Of a stretch of DNA of 64,000 bases, positions 24,301 through 39,300 are shown piece by piece. The DNA is from Nyssa sinensis (lineage: Eukaryota > Streptophyta > Magnoliopsida > Cornales > Nyssaceae), in the NCBI GenBank assembly GCA_008638375.1, contig CM018033.1, positions 11,937,880 through 12,001,879 on the forward strand, read 5' to 3'. The position numbers and the translations under genes were made by a program. Every line of letters starts with the position of its first letter. Position 1 is the stretch's first letter. Under the pieces are notes generated by a model that saw nothing but the letters and a program-made list of their open reading frames with translations, was not told where the DNA came from and made no database searches.

Positions 24301-27300
24301 CAAGCTAGCCAAAGCCCGTACCGAACTACAACTCATTAGGACCGGGTTCAACCCAAGTCTGAAAATTTTTGCAGCCAATTTTCAATGTCAAATTTAGATT
24401 ATTGATTACGTAATTTTTTGAGCCTCATCCATAATTTGTTTAATTAATTGTGCTCTTTTCTCTGTTTCAGAATATAGACTGACAAACCCAATTTTGTTTC
24501 CCAACTTAAAACTCAAATTTTTGATTCCAAAATCAAAACCCTTATAGTTTCAAACATACTCGAAGGGAAAGACGGGTCGCCATTTTCAGATTCCAGTTCA
24601 TACTCAGGATCTCATAAACGTGACGTGCACGTATAGAGAGAGAACAAGCAAAAGATGAAGAAGATAGGTCATGTCATTGTTGTCAGTATCTTACGATACG
24701 CGATACGTATCTTACGATATAGATATAAAATGATACATATCTTATTATTATATTTTTTTGCACCTTATCTTATGATACGCAATATTTATCTTTCGATATG
24801 TTTCGATACACGATACATGTAATACACGCAATCAGACTAAAAGACATCATTTTGACCTTTTCTTTATTGTTTTATTATATACGTTTTTTGTTTTGTTTGG
24901 TTTTATATTATTTTTTTGTAACACCTAAAGATCTTTTCTCAAGTAAAGTAAGTATTATAAAAAGATGAGGCTGATAAGTGAACACATACAAGAAGTTGAA
25001 TAGGAAAAAAGAAGTGAAAGATTGTTAACATGATGATAATAGTGATGCCATCAAAATTGGATATTAAGATGAAAATGGGATAGATTATAAAAATGAAAAA
25101 TTTTAGATTTTTCTTTAAATTTTGACATTGATGAACTTTGTTGGAAAATTGGATTATAAAATTTTGGTTTGAAGCTCGTAATATTTATAAATTTTGATTC
25201 TTGTATTGTATGAATTTTAAGTTAATTTTTTTTATTATAACTGAGTTAAAATGTTATTTTTATCATTTTATACACTGTTTATATATAACACTATATATAA
25301 TATGATACAACATATTTAGAAAACGAAATAACTATGCTTGGTACTACTTTGAATTTTAATTCTTGGATAAATAATAATAATTTATATATCAAATTTTTAC
25401 GACAAGTGAATTAAAATATTATTTCTATCATTTTAAACATTATATAGATATATATTGATGTGTGAACATATATCTATATATCTATTTATAAATGCATTTT
25501 TTAAAAATACACTTATCTTACTATACATGATACGATATGCATTTTTAAAAAAATGATACGGCTTCTGAGACACGTTTCGACAACTTTGATTCACATATCT
25601 CAAAGGAAGATTGAGAGACATCAGTGGATGCAGGATGACATACTAAACCTGAGTCTTGATACAAGTAATCAAGGTGCTGTTTACTTGAAAAGTGGGGCAT
25701 GATGAGTCTATCTTTACTAGTAAAAAGCCACAAACTAGATTATGGATCAATGCAAGGATACTGTTGGGATGGATGAGAAAACATGGTGTGCTCACTATGA
25801 TGTGTGTGTGGAGAGAGAGAGAAGAGAGAGTATGCGGCCAGGGTTCTCAAATCTAAAGAGATTTTAATCAATGGCCACTGTTAATCTATTCATCGTGTTA
25901 GAGTTATTGATGTGTCTAAGTTAAGTAGGGTGTTGAGGGACTATTTTATAATTTCCTTATTATTTATATATAAAAGGTTATCTCACTATTCTGGGGGTGA
26001 GTAACCATCATTCCTAGCTTTCTTCTCTCTCTCTCTCTATCTCTCTCTCTCTATAACTTAACATGGTATTAGAGCCTCAAGTAGTTATGGTTTTTTCGCT
26101 TCTTCTTTTTCTTCCCCATATTTCTTCATTCTTTCTTCATTATTTTTCATCTAAATCAACAAAAAGTATCAGATCATCAACAAACAAAGTCAGGAGCAAG
26201 AAGAGAACATAGGGGTTGCAGACGTCATGCCGACGACATCATGCCGACGTCATCATGATGTCATGCCGACATCATCATGATGTCATGCCGACACCATAAA
26301 TGGTTGGTTGTCGGAAGCCAAAAAAATGCATGGTTCGATTCGTGAGATTTTTCTAAGAATTGTGGTAATTTTTATGGAATTTTTTGAAGCTGGTTGATAG
26401 GGTTTTTCAATTTTCGAAACTTTTTCGGATCAAGGGGTTGTGATTTTTCGATCTGCTGATTTGAAGGTTTTTGATCTTTTTTGTTGTTTCCATTACACCA
26501 AGGGAGGTGCGACTAGATCCCTAGTGGTTGGGTTTGAGTGTTTGGTTGACATATATTGTAATATTTTTGCAATAGATCCCTATTGCTATTTTTATCCTCC
26601 AAATCGGGCCTACAAGTTATTTTTTGGTCGGGTAATTGATACATTACAATATATGTCTTAGTTGGGTGCAATTTTTTTGATAATTGATCCTTGTGTTGGT
26701 GTTGGTTAGTTGGTTGAGTTGTTGGCGGTGCTTCTGGAAGAGATTGTTGGGTGTTTGTTGCTTCGTTTTGTTGTTCGTGATTGACATGACTAAATCTAGT
26801 AGTGTAAAAGTTGTTTCTGTTCCATCATTTGATACTGTTAATATGCAAGTTACTACTTCGAAGTTGAATGTGTCTAATTATATGTTGTGGGCAAAAGTGA
26901 TGAAAGTAGCTTTGGGTGCTTGGAGAAAGCTAAAGTATGTTTTGCACGTTCCTCCATCTCGAGATAGGAAGGAGTATGACGAGTGGGAGTCGGAAAATTA
27001 TGTTGCAATGTCTTGGTTATGGAATAGCATGGAGCCATCTGTGATTTCTAATGTTATGTTTTTATCTACTACTAAAGAGATTTGGGAAGCAGTATGTGGG
27101 ATGTACTCCATGGAGCAAAACATTTCTTGAGTTTGTGATGTACTCTATGGAGCCATTTGTGAGTTCAAAACTTGTTTCTTCTTTAGTAAACTGATAAGCT
27201 AGTGAGTAAATATTACAACACTTTCAAGGATTTATTAGATGAATTGAATCAGTATCACCCATTGACTAACAATATTGAGCTTCTTAAAAAACAGCAGGAG

Positions 27301-30300
27301 GAGTTTTACGTGTCTAAGTTTCTTTCTGGCCTTCATCCAACTCTTCAATCTTTCAAAGCTTAGATCTTGGCTGGGGATGGTAATCTTTCATCATTTTATG
27401 CTAGAGTGGTTCGAGTCGCTACTAGATCCTTAGCTGTCCCAGAGACTTTAGGGAATGATAATTAAACTTTTGTGGCTTCTAATGGGCGACATGGTTTCTC
27501 TCGTGATAGGGGCTTTATAGGTAATAGCTTTGGAGGATGTCGTGGTAATTCCGTAAGTGGATTCCGTAAGTGGATTCCGTAAGTGTACTCATTGTGGGAA
27601 ATCACACGGTGGATTATTGATATGATCTTCATGGAAGACCTTGGGCTAATTCATTTACTGACCCTGCACCCTTGAAAATAAGCCTTTTTGGTTCTAATGC
27701 CTTTTCAAATATTCACATTGCGAATTTATTGTACATAATGGTAGCCTTTACAGATGTGTTAAGAATGGCAACAAAATAAAAATTTCAATGTAGCCTCATT
27801 TCATTTTTTTGTAAATCTCTTCCACTTCAAAATTCACTTCGATTACCAATAACCACCTTCCAAGTTAATCAAAGTTGATTTTATGATAACTTCATATCTT
27901 CATGAAGGTAAAACCCAAGTTGCATGCCTAAGCTTTCTAATTTAGAGGTGTTGCTACAAATGTTGTTTAATTTATTAATGGATATAATCCTATGTAACTC
28001 CAATTACTTTTTTTGTCACATCTCGTACCCCATCCTACACAAAATCTCATGGTGCGACCCACAATATTATCATAAAGCTCTCAAATTCCCGGCACAGGTC
28101 ATTTCAAAACAACCAAACTTGTACTTACATTTCATAACATCTCTATATTTACATGTCTTCATAACCAAATCACAATGATACACAAAGACTACAAAATTCT
28201 TTCCAAGTCCATATTCTATGCAAGTAAAAGTGAGCCTGACTTACTTTCTGCACTTAACTTGCATTGTTTGAGATCGAGTCTATTTAACCTTAATATGAAA
28301 ACATATTAACAATTTGTAATGAGCTCGACAACCCCATGAGAATTCCATAACATGCCAATTCTTCCAAGTCCATATTCTATGCAAGAAAAAGTGAGCCCGA
28401 CTCTTCCTTTCTGCACTTAAATTGCATTGTTTGAGATCGAGTCTATTTAACCTTAATATGAAAACATGTTAACAATTTGTAATGAGCTCGACAACCCTGT
28501 GAGAATTCCACAACATGCCAAGGGTTTGAAAACTATTTATATAGTTCTTCACTGAAATATCTATACTCTTTAAGAAATAGAATAGCCAAATCCGAATGGA
28601 TGTCTGAATCAAAATATAGAGGTTCCAAATGAAAATATCAACGTATTTTCAAATCTAGTCAAATATTCAAAAAAAGGAACTTAATTCGATAATCTCAAGG
28701 AAATATCATTATTCAATAATCAATATTTCAAATGTAGTTCAAAGTCGATATCATAACTAAATCAATTATCATAGTTCGATATTTCAATGTTCAATCAGAG
28801 ATTCAAAGTTCTACATGTTCAAAGTCATAACTCCAAACAATTCTACTTCAAAACTATATCATAGATTTAATCATATATCATAGTTCGATATTTCGGTGTT
28901 CAATCAAGATTCAAGTTAGACATGTTCAAAGTCGTAAGTTCAATAAAACTACTTCTATGGCCAACAAATTAGGTCCTCGCTGACTGTATCGATATCCAAA
29001 GGAATTAGTTCATAACGTCGTTCAATGCAGCTCACCACCAATATATCCTGTGGCTAGGGTTTGGTAAAGTCATAATCTAATCGATAATGACTAATCATAG
29101 AAGTCCAGAGAAATCAAATGTATCAAAACCAAATCCAAAGTCAATAATGATCAAATATAAATTCAGTAGTCAACTCAATATTCCTATATTCAATCGTGAG
29201 TAAGTCAAAACTGAATATCAAAGGACCATGAAAATCATATGATCTCTTAAAATATCATAAGTATCTAGGTAGATCATAATGTTTCAAATAGTAAGGTGAA
29301 TAGAGAATTTCAATGTCCAATAATTCGAAACATTTTGATATCATAGATATATTTCAATATTCACTTTTCCCAAAATGTTTGATTACGATATTATTTCGAT
29401 GCATTATTTTCAAATCCCATTTGAGTACATATATCATATAGCAAAAATCATAACTGTGTTCAATACATATATCTATATCAAAAACCACCTTAACATCGCA
29501 TGAAATACTCACTTGAAGTCCAAAAGCTTATGTCCAAGTTCCTTCCTTAGTCAGAGGGTCCTATAATAGAGATTAGAATCTTATTAAGTACTTGTTCTAA
29601 ATACCTTATTGCTTAAAACATCATCTTAGAGACCTTATTAGCCAAGATAGACCTCATTTTTGGGTCTAGAAGGCTTCAAAACCTTTGGGTAGGTCCCTTT
29701 GTTATTTTCTGAGTTCATTTGATAATGTAACTAAAGCTCTTAAGATGTAGTTGGAATTATCCTAATTTTGTTTCATATTTTTTGGAGTCTAATTTATCCA
29801 AACAGATTCCACTGTTTGATTCAGAACGTAAAAAAACCTTAATTTAGCCTCTTCCAGATTCTTGGGCTGTTTTGTAAATTCCATAAGGTTCTGGGGTAAA
29901 ATGTAATTACTGAAAGTCCTGGGGGTCAAAATATAATTCTCTAAAATTTCAGGGTTATTTTGGTATTATAAAAAAATACGGGGGTCATTATATAATTTCC
30001 AGAAGTTCAATTTCTTATTCATGTTGCCAAATAGTGTTATCAATGTTTAATTCCAAAAAATCAGGTTAGGAATATCCTTATCCCTAATTTCAATTTTGCG
30101 CCTTCGTAGCCAAACAATCCTAAATGGACTTTTTAATTGATTATATCACGGGGCCAAAACAACACAGCCTCAAACTCTTGGAGCACCAAACGATGATGTC
30201 CCATTAAGGTTAATAAATGATTCAACTTGGCTCAGACTTGGTGCGACTCGGATGACGCACCGAGCCTAGCCGACTCATCATCGTCTTCACCAGGCCATGA

Positions 30301-33300
30301 TACTGTAGCCTGAATACCCTAGTTTTCTAGGTTCCTTTTCCCAGCTATTTTCATTTAGTTTTTGATCGCAAATTGTTTCTAATACCCTTCTATAGCTTCT
30401 AGATTTCATTTTGATTGTCAAAATGGATTGAAACACATGTAATTTAGGCGAAGCCGCAAGACATGCTTGACCTGCAACTCCTTAGTAAACCCTTGTTTCT
30501 TCATCTTTTTCTTTATTTCTTGTCCCTATGTTCATTATTTTCAATGCCCTTTCAATCCCCATTGCTAGAATTTAAGTTTGGTGTTCGTTTTTTATCAACT
30601 TGTTTTTGAACCTCGTACCTGCAACTTGATGTTTCTCTCTCAGTTCTCAACCATTTTCTTCCATTCTTCATGGCTTTGGGATGTACTTTTAGCTCTTGAA
30701 ATTAAAATGGACTTCCCTTTAAATTTTCAGAGGCCAGATTTACTGAGCTTGATCAATGGTGGTTCTTACTGTTTATAAAGTTTCTCTTACCATTTTCTTC
30801 GTTTCTCACGTTAAATCTTCATATTGACAATTAAAATGATGAATGGAATAAAAAATATAAATTAATATACATACCTGTTTACGGCAGCTTCATCTCCCTC
30901 TCTCTCTCTCTCTCTCTCTCTTCAGTACTTTCTCTCTCTACAACTTCTCTCTTCCATGCACGAATTGGAGAGTTCTGTATCACCTCTTTGGATAGGGTTT
31001 TTAGAAAATGCAGAAATGAAAAGGAGATGGGTTTATATAGAGGTTTTGGTGATAACTTGGGATTGACAAGTGGTGGAGGAAATCCATCACAAATCCTTGA
31101 TCAAGAGACACCTCACTTGGGTGGTGTCATCACATGCAGGCTATGGGCAACTTCCTCTTGTTGGGATTTGGTGGAGGATTTCTTGTATATTTTATATTGT
31201 TATATATGTGTATATATATATATATATTACATCATATGTTATACACGTCATGTGCACTCCATACATACCTAACACCATACATATCATATGTCATGCTCAC
31301 ATATAACACACATTTGTCTTATGTGATGTCATCATACTATTCATGTATGATGGCATCTCATTTTATGATTAATTAAAATTTTTGATTACTGGCTAGGTGT
31401 ACTTATACACTAACTAATGTCATCTAATTTCTAAGCTAATAATGCAATTAATGGAAAATCAAAGACTAATTTGGGGTTGGGGTGTTATATTTAAAAGAAA
31501 AAATAGAAATAGTTGTTATAAAGTAAAAGTATATAAAAGAAACTTAGCATAGTGCCAAGGATCAAAATATCGTTTCGATGTATAGTTTCGGTCTGTCCGG
31601 AAACAGAAACGCTTCGGAAACGTTTCGAAAACATAATGGAAACGGAGAAAAAATTGGAAACATGTGAAAACATAACTTAAAATTTATTTATTTATACAAA
31701 TAAGCCTATTTATTGAATATTTGTGCATGTTTAAGGCATATACATCATATTCATGATAAATGATACTAATTCATGATAAATGACATAATAGATATATACT
31801 ATGTAATATCCACGAATTAGATGATTTGACACAAGTTACATATAAAATAAAAAGTAAAATAAATAACGATTTAAACCTATTATAATTAGTAACTTAGTAT
31901 TAAAATAGTTGTTTCTCTACACTTTATTTCCCCTACGACTTTTCTATTATTTTAGGAAAAATAATAGAAATATATCTTCTTGTAATTTTGAGTCTTAATC
32001 CTTGAAAAATAAATGGATATTATTTTTGACTAACTTCTAGAATTATTGTTGATATAAAAGAAATGTATTATCTGATTCGGTATGTTTCCACTAGTTTCGG
32101 TATGTTTCTACGGAAACAATTTTGTTTCCATGGAAACATGTGAATTTCGATATTCTACTAGTGTTTCGTTTCGGTTCCCTGAGAAATGGAAACGTTTCGG
32201 CCGTTTCGATGGAAAAGAAACGAAACTTTGATCCTTGCATAGTGCAAAGAATTTCTGTTTGATCCTTTTCAAAATGCCAACTTTTCCTAGTTTGTTTGGC
32301 GTCATCTACTCAAATTGAGAATTGCAAGAGAGGAATTATGTGACCCCCTCACTGTGTTAGTAGATTCATTTGAAATTTCCAAATTTAATGAACATTTTGG
32401 GAATCTTGTGCTATTTATATGACAACACTTGAATTTTTTTTAGGATGAATGGTTGGTATTGTAGATATTAGGTTTAGCATAGATTTACAAATTTCATGAC
32501 ATTATATGTAAGCCCTAGTTTAGAATCAATGTTGAAGGTCATAGAACTCATACAATAAAGCTTGGATGCACCAAGACAAGGAAGGTATAAAGTCAAGTCT
32601 ACAACATGAGACGAGCTTCACCAACAAAAGAAGTCCAACCATCAAGGAAGGCCAAATGAGTCAAGATAGATGGACCAAAGGTCAAGACTTAGCCTTAAGA
32701 GTACATTTAGCAGGTCTAGAGTTACCAACTGGGTGAATTGGTAGATCAATTCACTCTAGTAGGTACTTTGGTTGACCAAGGGTAGAGGTTGGTTGACCAT
32801 TTTAGTCGACTCTGTAATCCCAACAACATTGGTTGACTAACCTCAACGGGTGTGGTTGTCTAAATTAGTCTAGTGGTTGATGGAAGCCATATTGGTTGAT
32901 CAAGGTTTAAGCGCAGAAAAATTTCCCTAGACCACATTAGTTGACCATTCCAAAAATTAGTCTATTAATCTAGACCGGTGAGTACAGTGGTCGACCAATT
33001 TGCAAATTGGTCAACTAAGTTGTCTGTAGAATCAAAAAAAGATAGCCGTTAACTAGCCGTTGGAGGGTTGTGTTATATATAGTTGAGGTCTATAAAAGAT
33101 GATGATGAGAGAGTAATGTAATAAAAAAAATTATTGTAAGTTGAATAGTAAAAAGATAAAAGGGTAAAAATTTAAAATTTTTACTAGATTTGGGGTGAAA
33201 GAATAAATTAAAAAGACTTGGGGACTAAAATGAAATTCCTAAAAAGTTGAAAGTTGAGGTGTTTTTGGGTAAAACTTTCTTCTAGAGAATTATTCTACTT

Positions 33301-36300
33301 GCTATTCTAAGGTAGGAAATATAATTTTCTTCCGGTTAATGTAGGTTAGTTTTTCTTTTAAAGCATGATATATGTATTGTAAGCTTTGAAAATGAGTTAT
33401 CTCATGATTATATGGTACAACTAGATTGGTAAACTACAACTCTATGTTCTTTTTGTAAAATAAACGGATCATTTTTACTCAAACTGATTTCTATGAATTT
33501 AGACATGATATTTGCAATATGTTAAGTGTATGAAAGTGATTTAAATACTTGGATGTGAGTTTCAAGCATGCCTATCTTTTCAAATTATGTTAAATAGCAT
33601 GCAAGTGAAAACCCATGTCATTTAAAGATATGTGACAGCTTGAAAATGCATTACACTCCAAATGTTTGATAAAATGTCTTTAAATGCTTTGCATGCCATG
33701 TATTTGATAAAATGTCATATTCATGAAATATGCACTTGATTGGAAAAAAAAAAAAATGTTAAATGGGATTGATGGAAAGAAAATTGGATGGCTTGAATGG
33801 TTACATGATAGTGGTGGGCAAGTGGATGCTATGGCATTTCACCCCCTGGGGTTAGCTATTGTGACCCCCCTAAAGAAATAAAGGGCAATATGATCCCATG
33901 GGCTGTTGAATCCCTAAATTCCCTGCAAGAGGCCCTAAGGGCGGGCTATATATATGGTTGCTTTCCAGCTAAGATCGGGCTGTGGTAAAATCGATCCCAC
34001 TATCTATAGGTGTTATGGTTAGAGACCTTGAAAGATAAATGTTTTGTTTTTTTTTGTTTTTAAATGAAACAAATGATTGAACTTTTGAGTTGTTTGTGTA
34101 ACAATTCATGCATATCAGATCGTATTTATGCATTTATAAGTGTGTATTATATATGTGTTGTTTTTAACCTCATTACCTAGAGGAAAGTATATTTCCTACT
34201 GGGCATGTGTTTTGCTCACTCCTATATGGACAACATTTTAGGTGCATAGCGAGGAAAGTGACTGGGGTGCTTAACAAGTTGATTTTGAACTTAGATGATG
34301 GTTTTGGATTATGTTTTAGAAGTTAAAATGAATGTCGTCTAAGTGGTGTTGTGAGCCATTGTTTAGGCTGTCCTTTTGGTAGTACTTATAGAAGCTGTGA
34401 CTTGATGCATAGATAGTTTTTGATGTACATTATTACCACTTACTTTAACTTGTATGTACAAAAAGCGTGCTACTAAGTTTTATATGAAATATCATGTTTC
34501 TTTTGCACATGAGATGATTGGAATGTAAAGAATATAGGAAAAATGCTAAATTACATGCTGATGGTATTATCTTCGATTCAACAGGTTTATTTTTGCAGAA
34601 CAGTCCACTTTCCAAGATCATAACCTTTTGATCTTTTGGAATTAATTCATGAATCCTATGGGTTTGGAAAGAGCCATGTCTTAGATTTCATTTGACATAT
34701 TATGGGCCCAAAAACTGTTTTAAAATGATAGAGTTATGATGATTTCTCTCCAGATGTGCAAAATCTGATCTAGGTGATTTATTTTGACCATTACTTGGGT
34801 TACGCATGGAATTTTTGGTTGATTCTAGTGGGGCTGGAAACTATACTCATGGAGGAACAAATCTGGAAATTTTCATAGTGGTTGGACTTGTAGAGTGAGA
34901 GGAACAGGGGTTTGAACAGAGCTGTTCTGCCAAGGGACCTGCTGAAAGTGGCAATTTAGCTACTGGTGAACAGTAACTGTCATGGTTACAGTTCATTTTT
35001 AGCTACTGGTTTTGCAAGTACTGTACATTCAAAAACTTTCTGTAATTTTTTAAAAACATATTGAGAGATATTTTGAGCGAAGCATCTTGAATCTCTATAT
35101 GTATTATTTGTCAAACTTGTCACACTTAATAAATATGTTTTGTACCATTCCCTTCCCCTTTTCCCCGTTCACGCTCTTGGGTCCGGGATTTGGGGCGTGA
35201 TATATTGGTATCAGAGACTGGATGGAATGAAGCATGCTATTTGTTCTATGTGCACCGTGATCTTAAATGCTTATGTGACTTAGTGCAATATGTTTATGCG
35301 CAATATGTTGGTAGTATGTGTTTATGTGTCATGTTTTTCTTTAGATATCGTGGGTGACGCATGAATGAATGACATTTTAACTTGATAATTCAAATATGTC
35401 TCGTATATCTTTTGTATCTACATAGGATGCCTCCAAAACGAAATCCGAAATCTGGGGTTGCCTCTTATTCTCAGACAATCACACGGGGAACTAAGTGGAG
35501 TGTTTCAAGCCCTTCGTGATATGACCAGTCCAATGCAAAGGCAACAAGAGAATGTAGGAACCGTTGGGGGAGCAAAATCTATTCAGTTAAGAGATTTCAA
35601 ACGAAAAAGTTCTCCAAAATTTGACGGTAGCCCTGATCCTTTAGCTTCTGAATGATGGCTTAAAAGAAGTAAAGAAAGCCTTAGACCTAATTGATGTTAC
35701 AGTCGACTATCGGGTTTAATTTGCTTCTTCTCTCTTCATTGGAGAAGCAGATTACTGGTGGGATTCTGTCAAAGAAGCTATAGATTGGAATCATTTTGAG
35801 GATATCTTTCTGGGTAATTATTTTAGAGAGGCCACAAGAGAGGCAAAGATGGAAGAGTTTATGCATCTCACATATATAAGATCTGTGGGTGGTTGGTCAT
35901 AGAGAGCTGGTTTGTTACACATACCTGTTAACATGCTGATCCTTCCCGCTTCTGTACAAAGCTAAATTCAGTCGTGAATGATTAAAAGGATATGATCATC
36001 AACTGTCATTTACCTAAAAAGGAACACCACAAAAATTAATTTGTTGTATAAATTAGTATGTTTAGGTGAATCATTGCAGTAATTCGTCCTTTTTTGGCAT
36101 GGGATTTTAAGACCTTTTATGGCCCAAACTTGTCCTGGAAATCATCTTACATTTCTTATGCTTTTTGTTGGTTCAACCGCTGCTTGTGGATGTCTTGACT
36201 CATGTTTCATGTTGAAACTGCCAATTTTGTTGCTGCCGTTTCAATCCTTGATGCTCAAATTGGCTATCTGAGTCTTCTATCAATTTTTTGGGTATTTGAG

Positions 36301-39300
36301 TCATTGGTATATATACATACTACAATTTATATGCCAAACAATGATATGGGTATGCCCTTGATTTTTCAAATGTCTGTTCTAAATTTTTGATTTTTGAACC
36401 CTTTTAGTTCGAGAATATTATGTATTTATATTCCATCTTCTTGCCTTTTCTGGTATTGTTTTAACTGCAACTTCTGATTTACCTCTTCTGTGTTCTCAAA
36501 GATAGTCACACTGCATAATCACGAGTTGAATATGTATAATCATGTAGGGAATCAGAAAGCTTTGTTTTGAGCTTCTAGATTTAAAGGATGCAGTGGAGAA
36601 CTTGTGCGGCAATACACGCACAAAGTACTTGGCTTTCTTGAGGTAATATAATGCCACATTTTTCTTCTGCAATAAAGCATAAAACTCGTTATTATATTAT
36701 ACGGTCTGTGTGTGTGTGTGTTAATTGCTGCCTTCTTCCAGTTGAGCATTGCTGTTGTCAACTGTTTGGAAATAAGGACTCGGGATAGAAGTAAAATCTT
36801 CAGCAAACAAAGTGCTCCACAAATGGATGCACTTCACAAAATTTCACAAAAGCTAATATTATTTCTTTATAAATTTTACACATGAACAGCGACTTTGTTA
36901 CAACTTTAAGATATCAAATTTGTTCTAATTGGTATCAGATGCTGTATATGTTAATCGGTGTCCTAGCAAACTATTATCAAAATGAAATCATCAAAAAAAG
37001 CATCTTCTTTGCATGAGCTGATAATTGATTGCAACTCATCAAGAAGATAAGGGATTGTAGCAAAGCGATTCTTCAGATTGAACAAGTACATTCGATATTG
37101 TCGAAGATCGAAGCAGTAATTCCAATGGATTTTGAGTCTTTGACTGGTGGAAAGGGCCGTGGCTACTCCAGATTGGTATGGCTATACTATGAAATGATCA
37201 TCTGGTTGTGCGACTGTCTTTGCAGGGCATTGATGTCACCGAGGAATAGAGATTTCATCAGCAGTTTTCAGAGAGGTGTTCCTGTTACTGTTGTTCTGTG
37301 TGAGGAAGGGAGATGGTGTTGCAGGAGAACACAGGATGTAACCTACGCTTTATCTCTATCCCAGAGATGAGGCCTTTTGTTGGGGAGGCAGGGGGGCAAC
37401 AGGTTGCTAGGTGATGAGAAGCTTTGTTGATAATATAAATTTTGCCTCTGTCGATATTCAGATCATATCGAGAGGTAGCATCAGTTGAGGAATGAAGCTT
37501 TCAAGGAAATGGGGAGTGGAGGTGGACACAGATTTTTGCCAAGGGTGGAGTTTCTGAGAAGAGCCTTGGTTGGGAGGGTGGGCTCATTGAATGATGATAT
37601 GCCATCAGTGGTAGAAATGCAACTATGGGTGAATAGACGATGAGAGGTCCCATTAGGGGTGGTGGTCTAGGAGTATATGGGATTCAATTTTTGTTATTGT
37701 TTTTGCTGGAGAGAGAGGGGAAGAGAATACTGGACGAGGGTGGCTGGACTTTCTAGGAGAAGCCATTAATGCTGAATTGGTGGGCTACATCAGCTGGATG
37801 TGTTAAATGCAATCACAAGAGATCATTGTGGTGGATTTGAGTGATCGGTCTTCCTCTTCACTTCTGGGATTGTGGTGCGATACAGGGATATGAGATGATT
37901 GTGGGGTGGGTTGGAGGTTGATGAAGAAACCTTGAGTAGACAACCTTTGATGGGTCAGGCTGAGTATCAAAATTGCAGAGGACCCTATTCTGACGACAAT
38001 CGTGGTGGCATGGGTTCTTGGTGTGTGGAGATGCCTATTTGGGTTGAGTTTGGTCCAGGGATGGTTGTGATGGATGGAAGAGGTGCAGAGGACATTCAAA
38101 GTCGCCAAGATGTGAAAATAGTGGGTTGACAGGATGACACTAGGGAAAGTTGAAATGTATTGATTGTATGGTTGTAGAATTTGTAAGAGAAGATGAGAAT
38201 AAAACAAAAGAAAAGAGAAGAGAGAGTGTATATTTCGAAATAGGAGGGTGGAATCATACATAATCCCTACACCCCTCTATGTTTCTTATTAAGTATAACA
38301 AAATTACAATAATGCCATTTATCAACATATTTCTAATATTCTAACATTCCGCTTCAAGCTGTTGCATAGATAGTTTACATGCCCAACTTGCACAAAACAC
38401 TACGAAACATCTTACTTTTTTTTTTGATAAGTAAATGTATTGCTTCTATGATTTTAGGGCTCGTAAGAGAAGAAGAGGATAGAAGAAATGAAAAGAGGAG
38501 CTTGGTTTTAATTCAAGCGGGCTGATGAGGATTTATAATAACAAACTTGCTATTAACATTGCTCATAACCCATTTCAACATGATTGGACCAAGCATATTG
38601 AAATGGATAGCATGGGACCGAGTCACACCTATTGTGCTCCCCCTCAAACCTGTTTAGGCCAATTATGGAGTTTCCAACAACTCTTTTGTATGCCTCGTCT
38701 TTCTACAATAATCACAAACAAGCTTACCATTGTCATTAGAAAAAGATCCAATAACCCGAGTCACCCGACCCTATCACAACCCTTACTAATCCCTTTGCCT
38801 TCCCACAATTGAGGCATAGAAGTAAGGGTTGATCTCTTCCGAGTTCAAGATGTAGAAGCAAGAGCAGACTTCTCTTTAGTAGAACTGAAGCATGGCACTC
38901 CTCCTACTGTCCTCCTCGTAAACATAGGCATACACTTGATTGAGAAAAGGAAGAACATAGTCTAAAACCTGAACTCAAATTGGAACATACTAAATGTTCA
39001 GACTAGACAAAAACTCAAAAAATGCACTCTTGTTTTCTCGTCTTCTTAAACTTATAGGTATCACCAGAACAATCTACCTGTAGTACCTTATACTAATCCA
39101 GCTCTTGCCACAAACTCTCAAAGTATTATGGTACACAGCCAAAGTCAGAGCTCCTTGATTCTATCATGAATTCTACGTGGCAAATCATAATTTTGAACGA
39201 CATTTCCTATCTTTGAATAAATATGAGCAACTGAATCTCATATCTCCTTTGCTGTATTCAAAACAAAGATAAGCACTACTGATCTCCAATTGCGTAAAGT

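Larger units (their letters stand above)
28014..31489 (-). mobile_element. Long LTR in reverse orientation, 3.5 kb
   Basis: The left edge TGTCACATCTCGTACCCC is a reversed LTR 3' end. The right edge TTGGGGTTGGGGTGTTATA is a reversed LTR start with one changed base. Length and inner blocks (GATTCCACTGTTTGATTCAG near 29808; GGTCAAAATATAATT repeats at 29890-29990) match the LTRs at 13638 and 17530. No coding similarity. Contains the 161-bp duplication at 28201 and a CT microsatellite at 30897. Confidence 0.6.

Noticed and set aside
24680..25580. A third hAT or Mutator-type element
   Set aside because: GATACG words at both edges suggest it, but I could not find matching TIRs or a TSD; kept only as a low-confidence repeat.
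37803..38261. 152-codon minus-strand frame
   Set aside because: Crosses into a copia LTR (from 38151) and has no recognisable motif.
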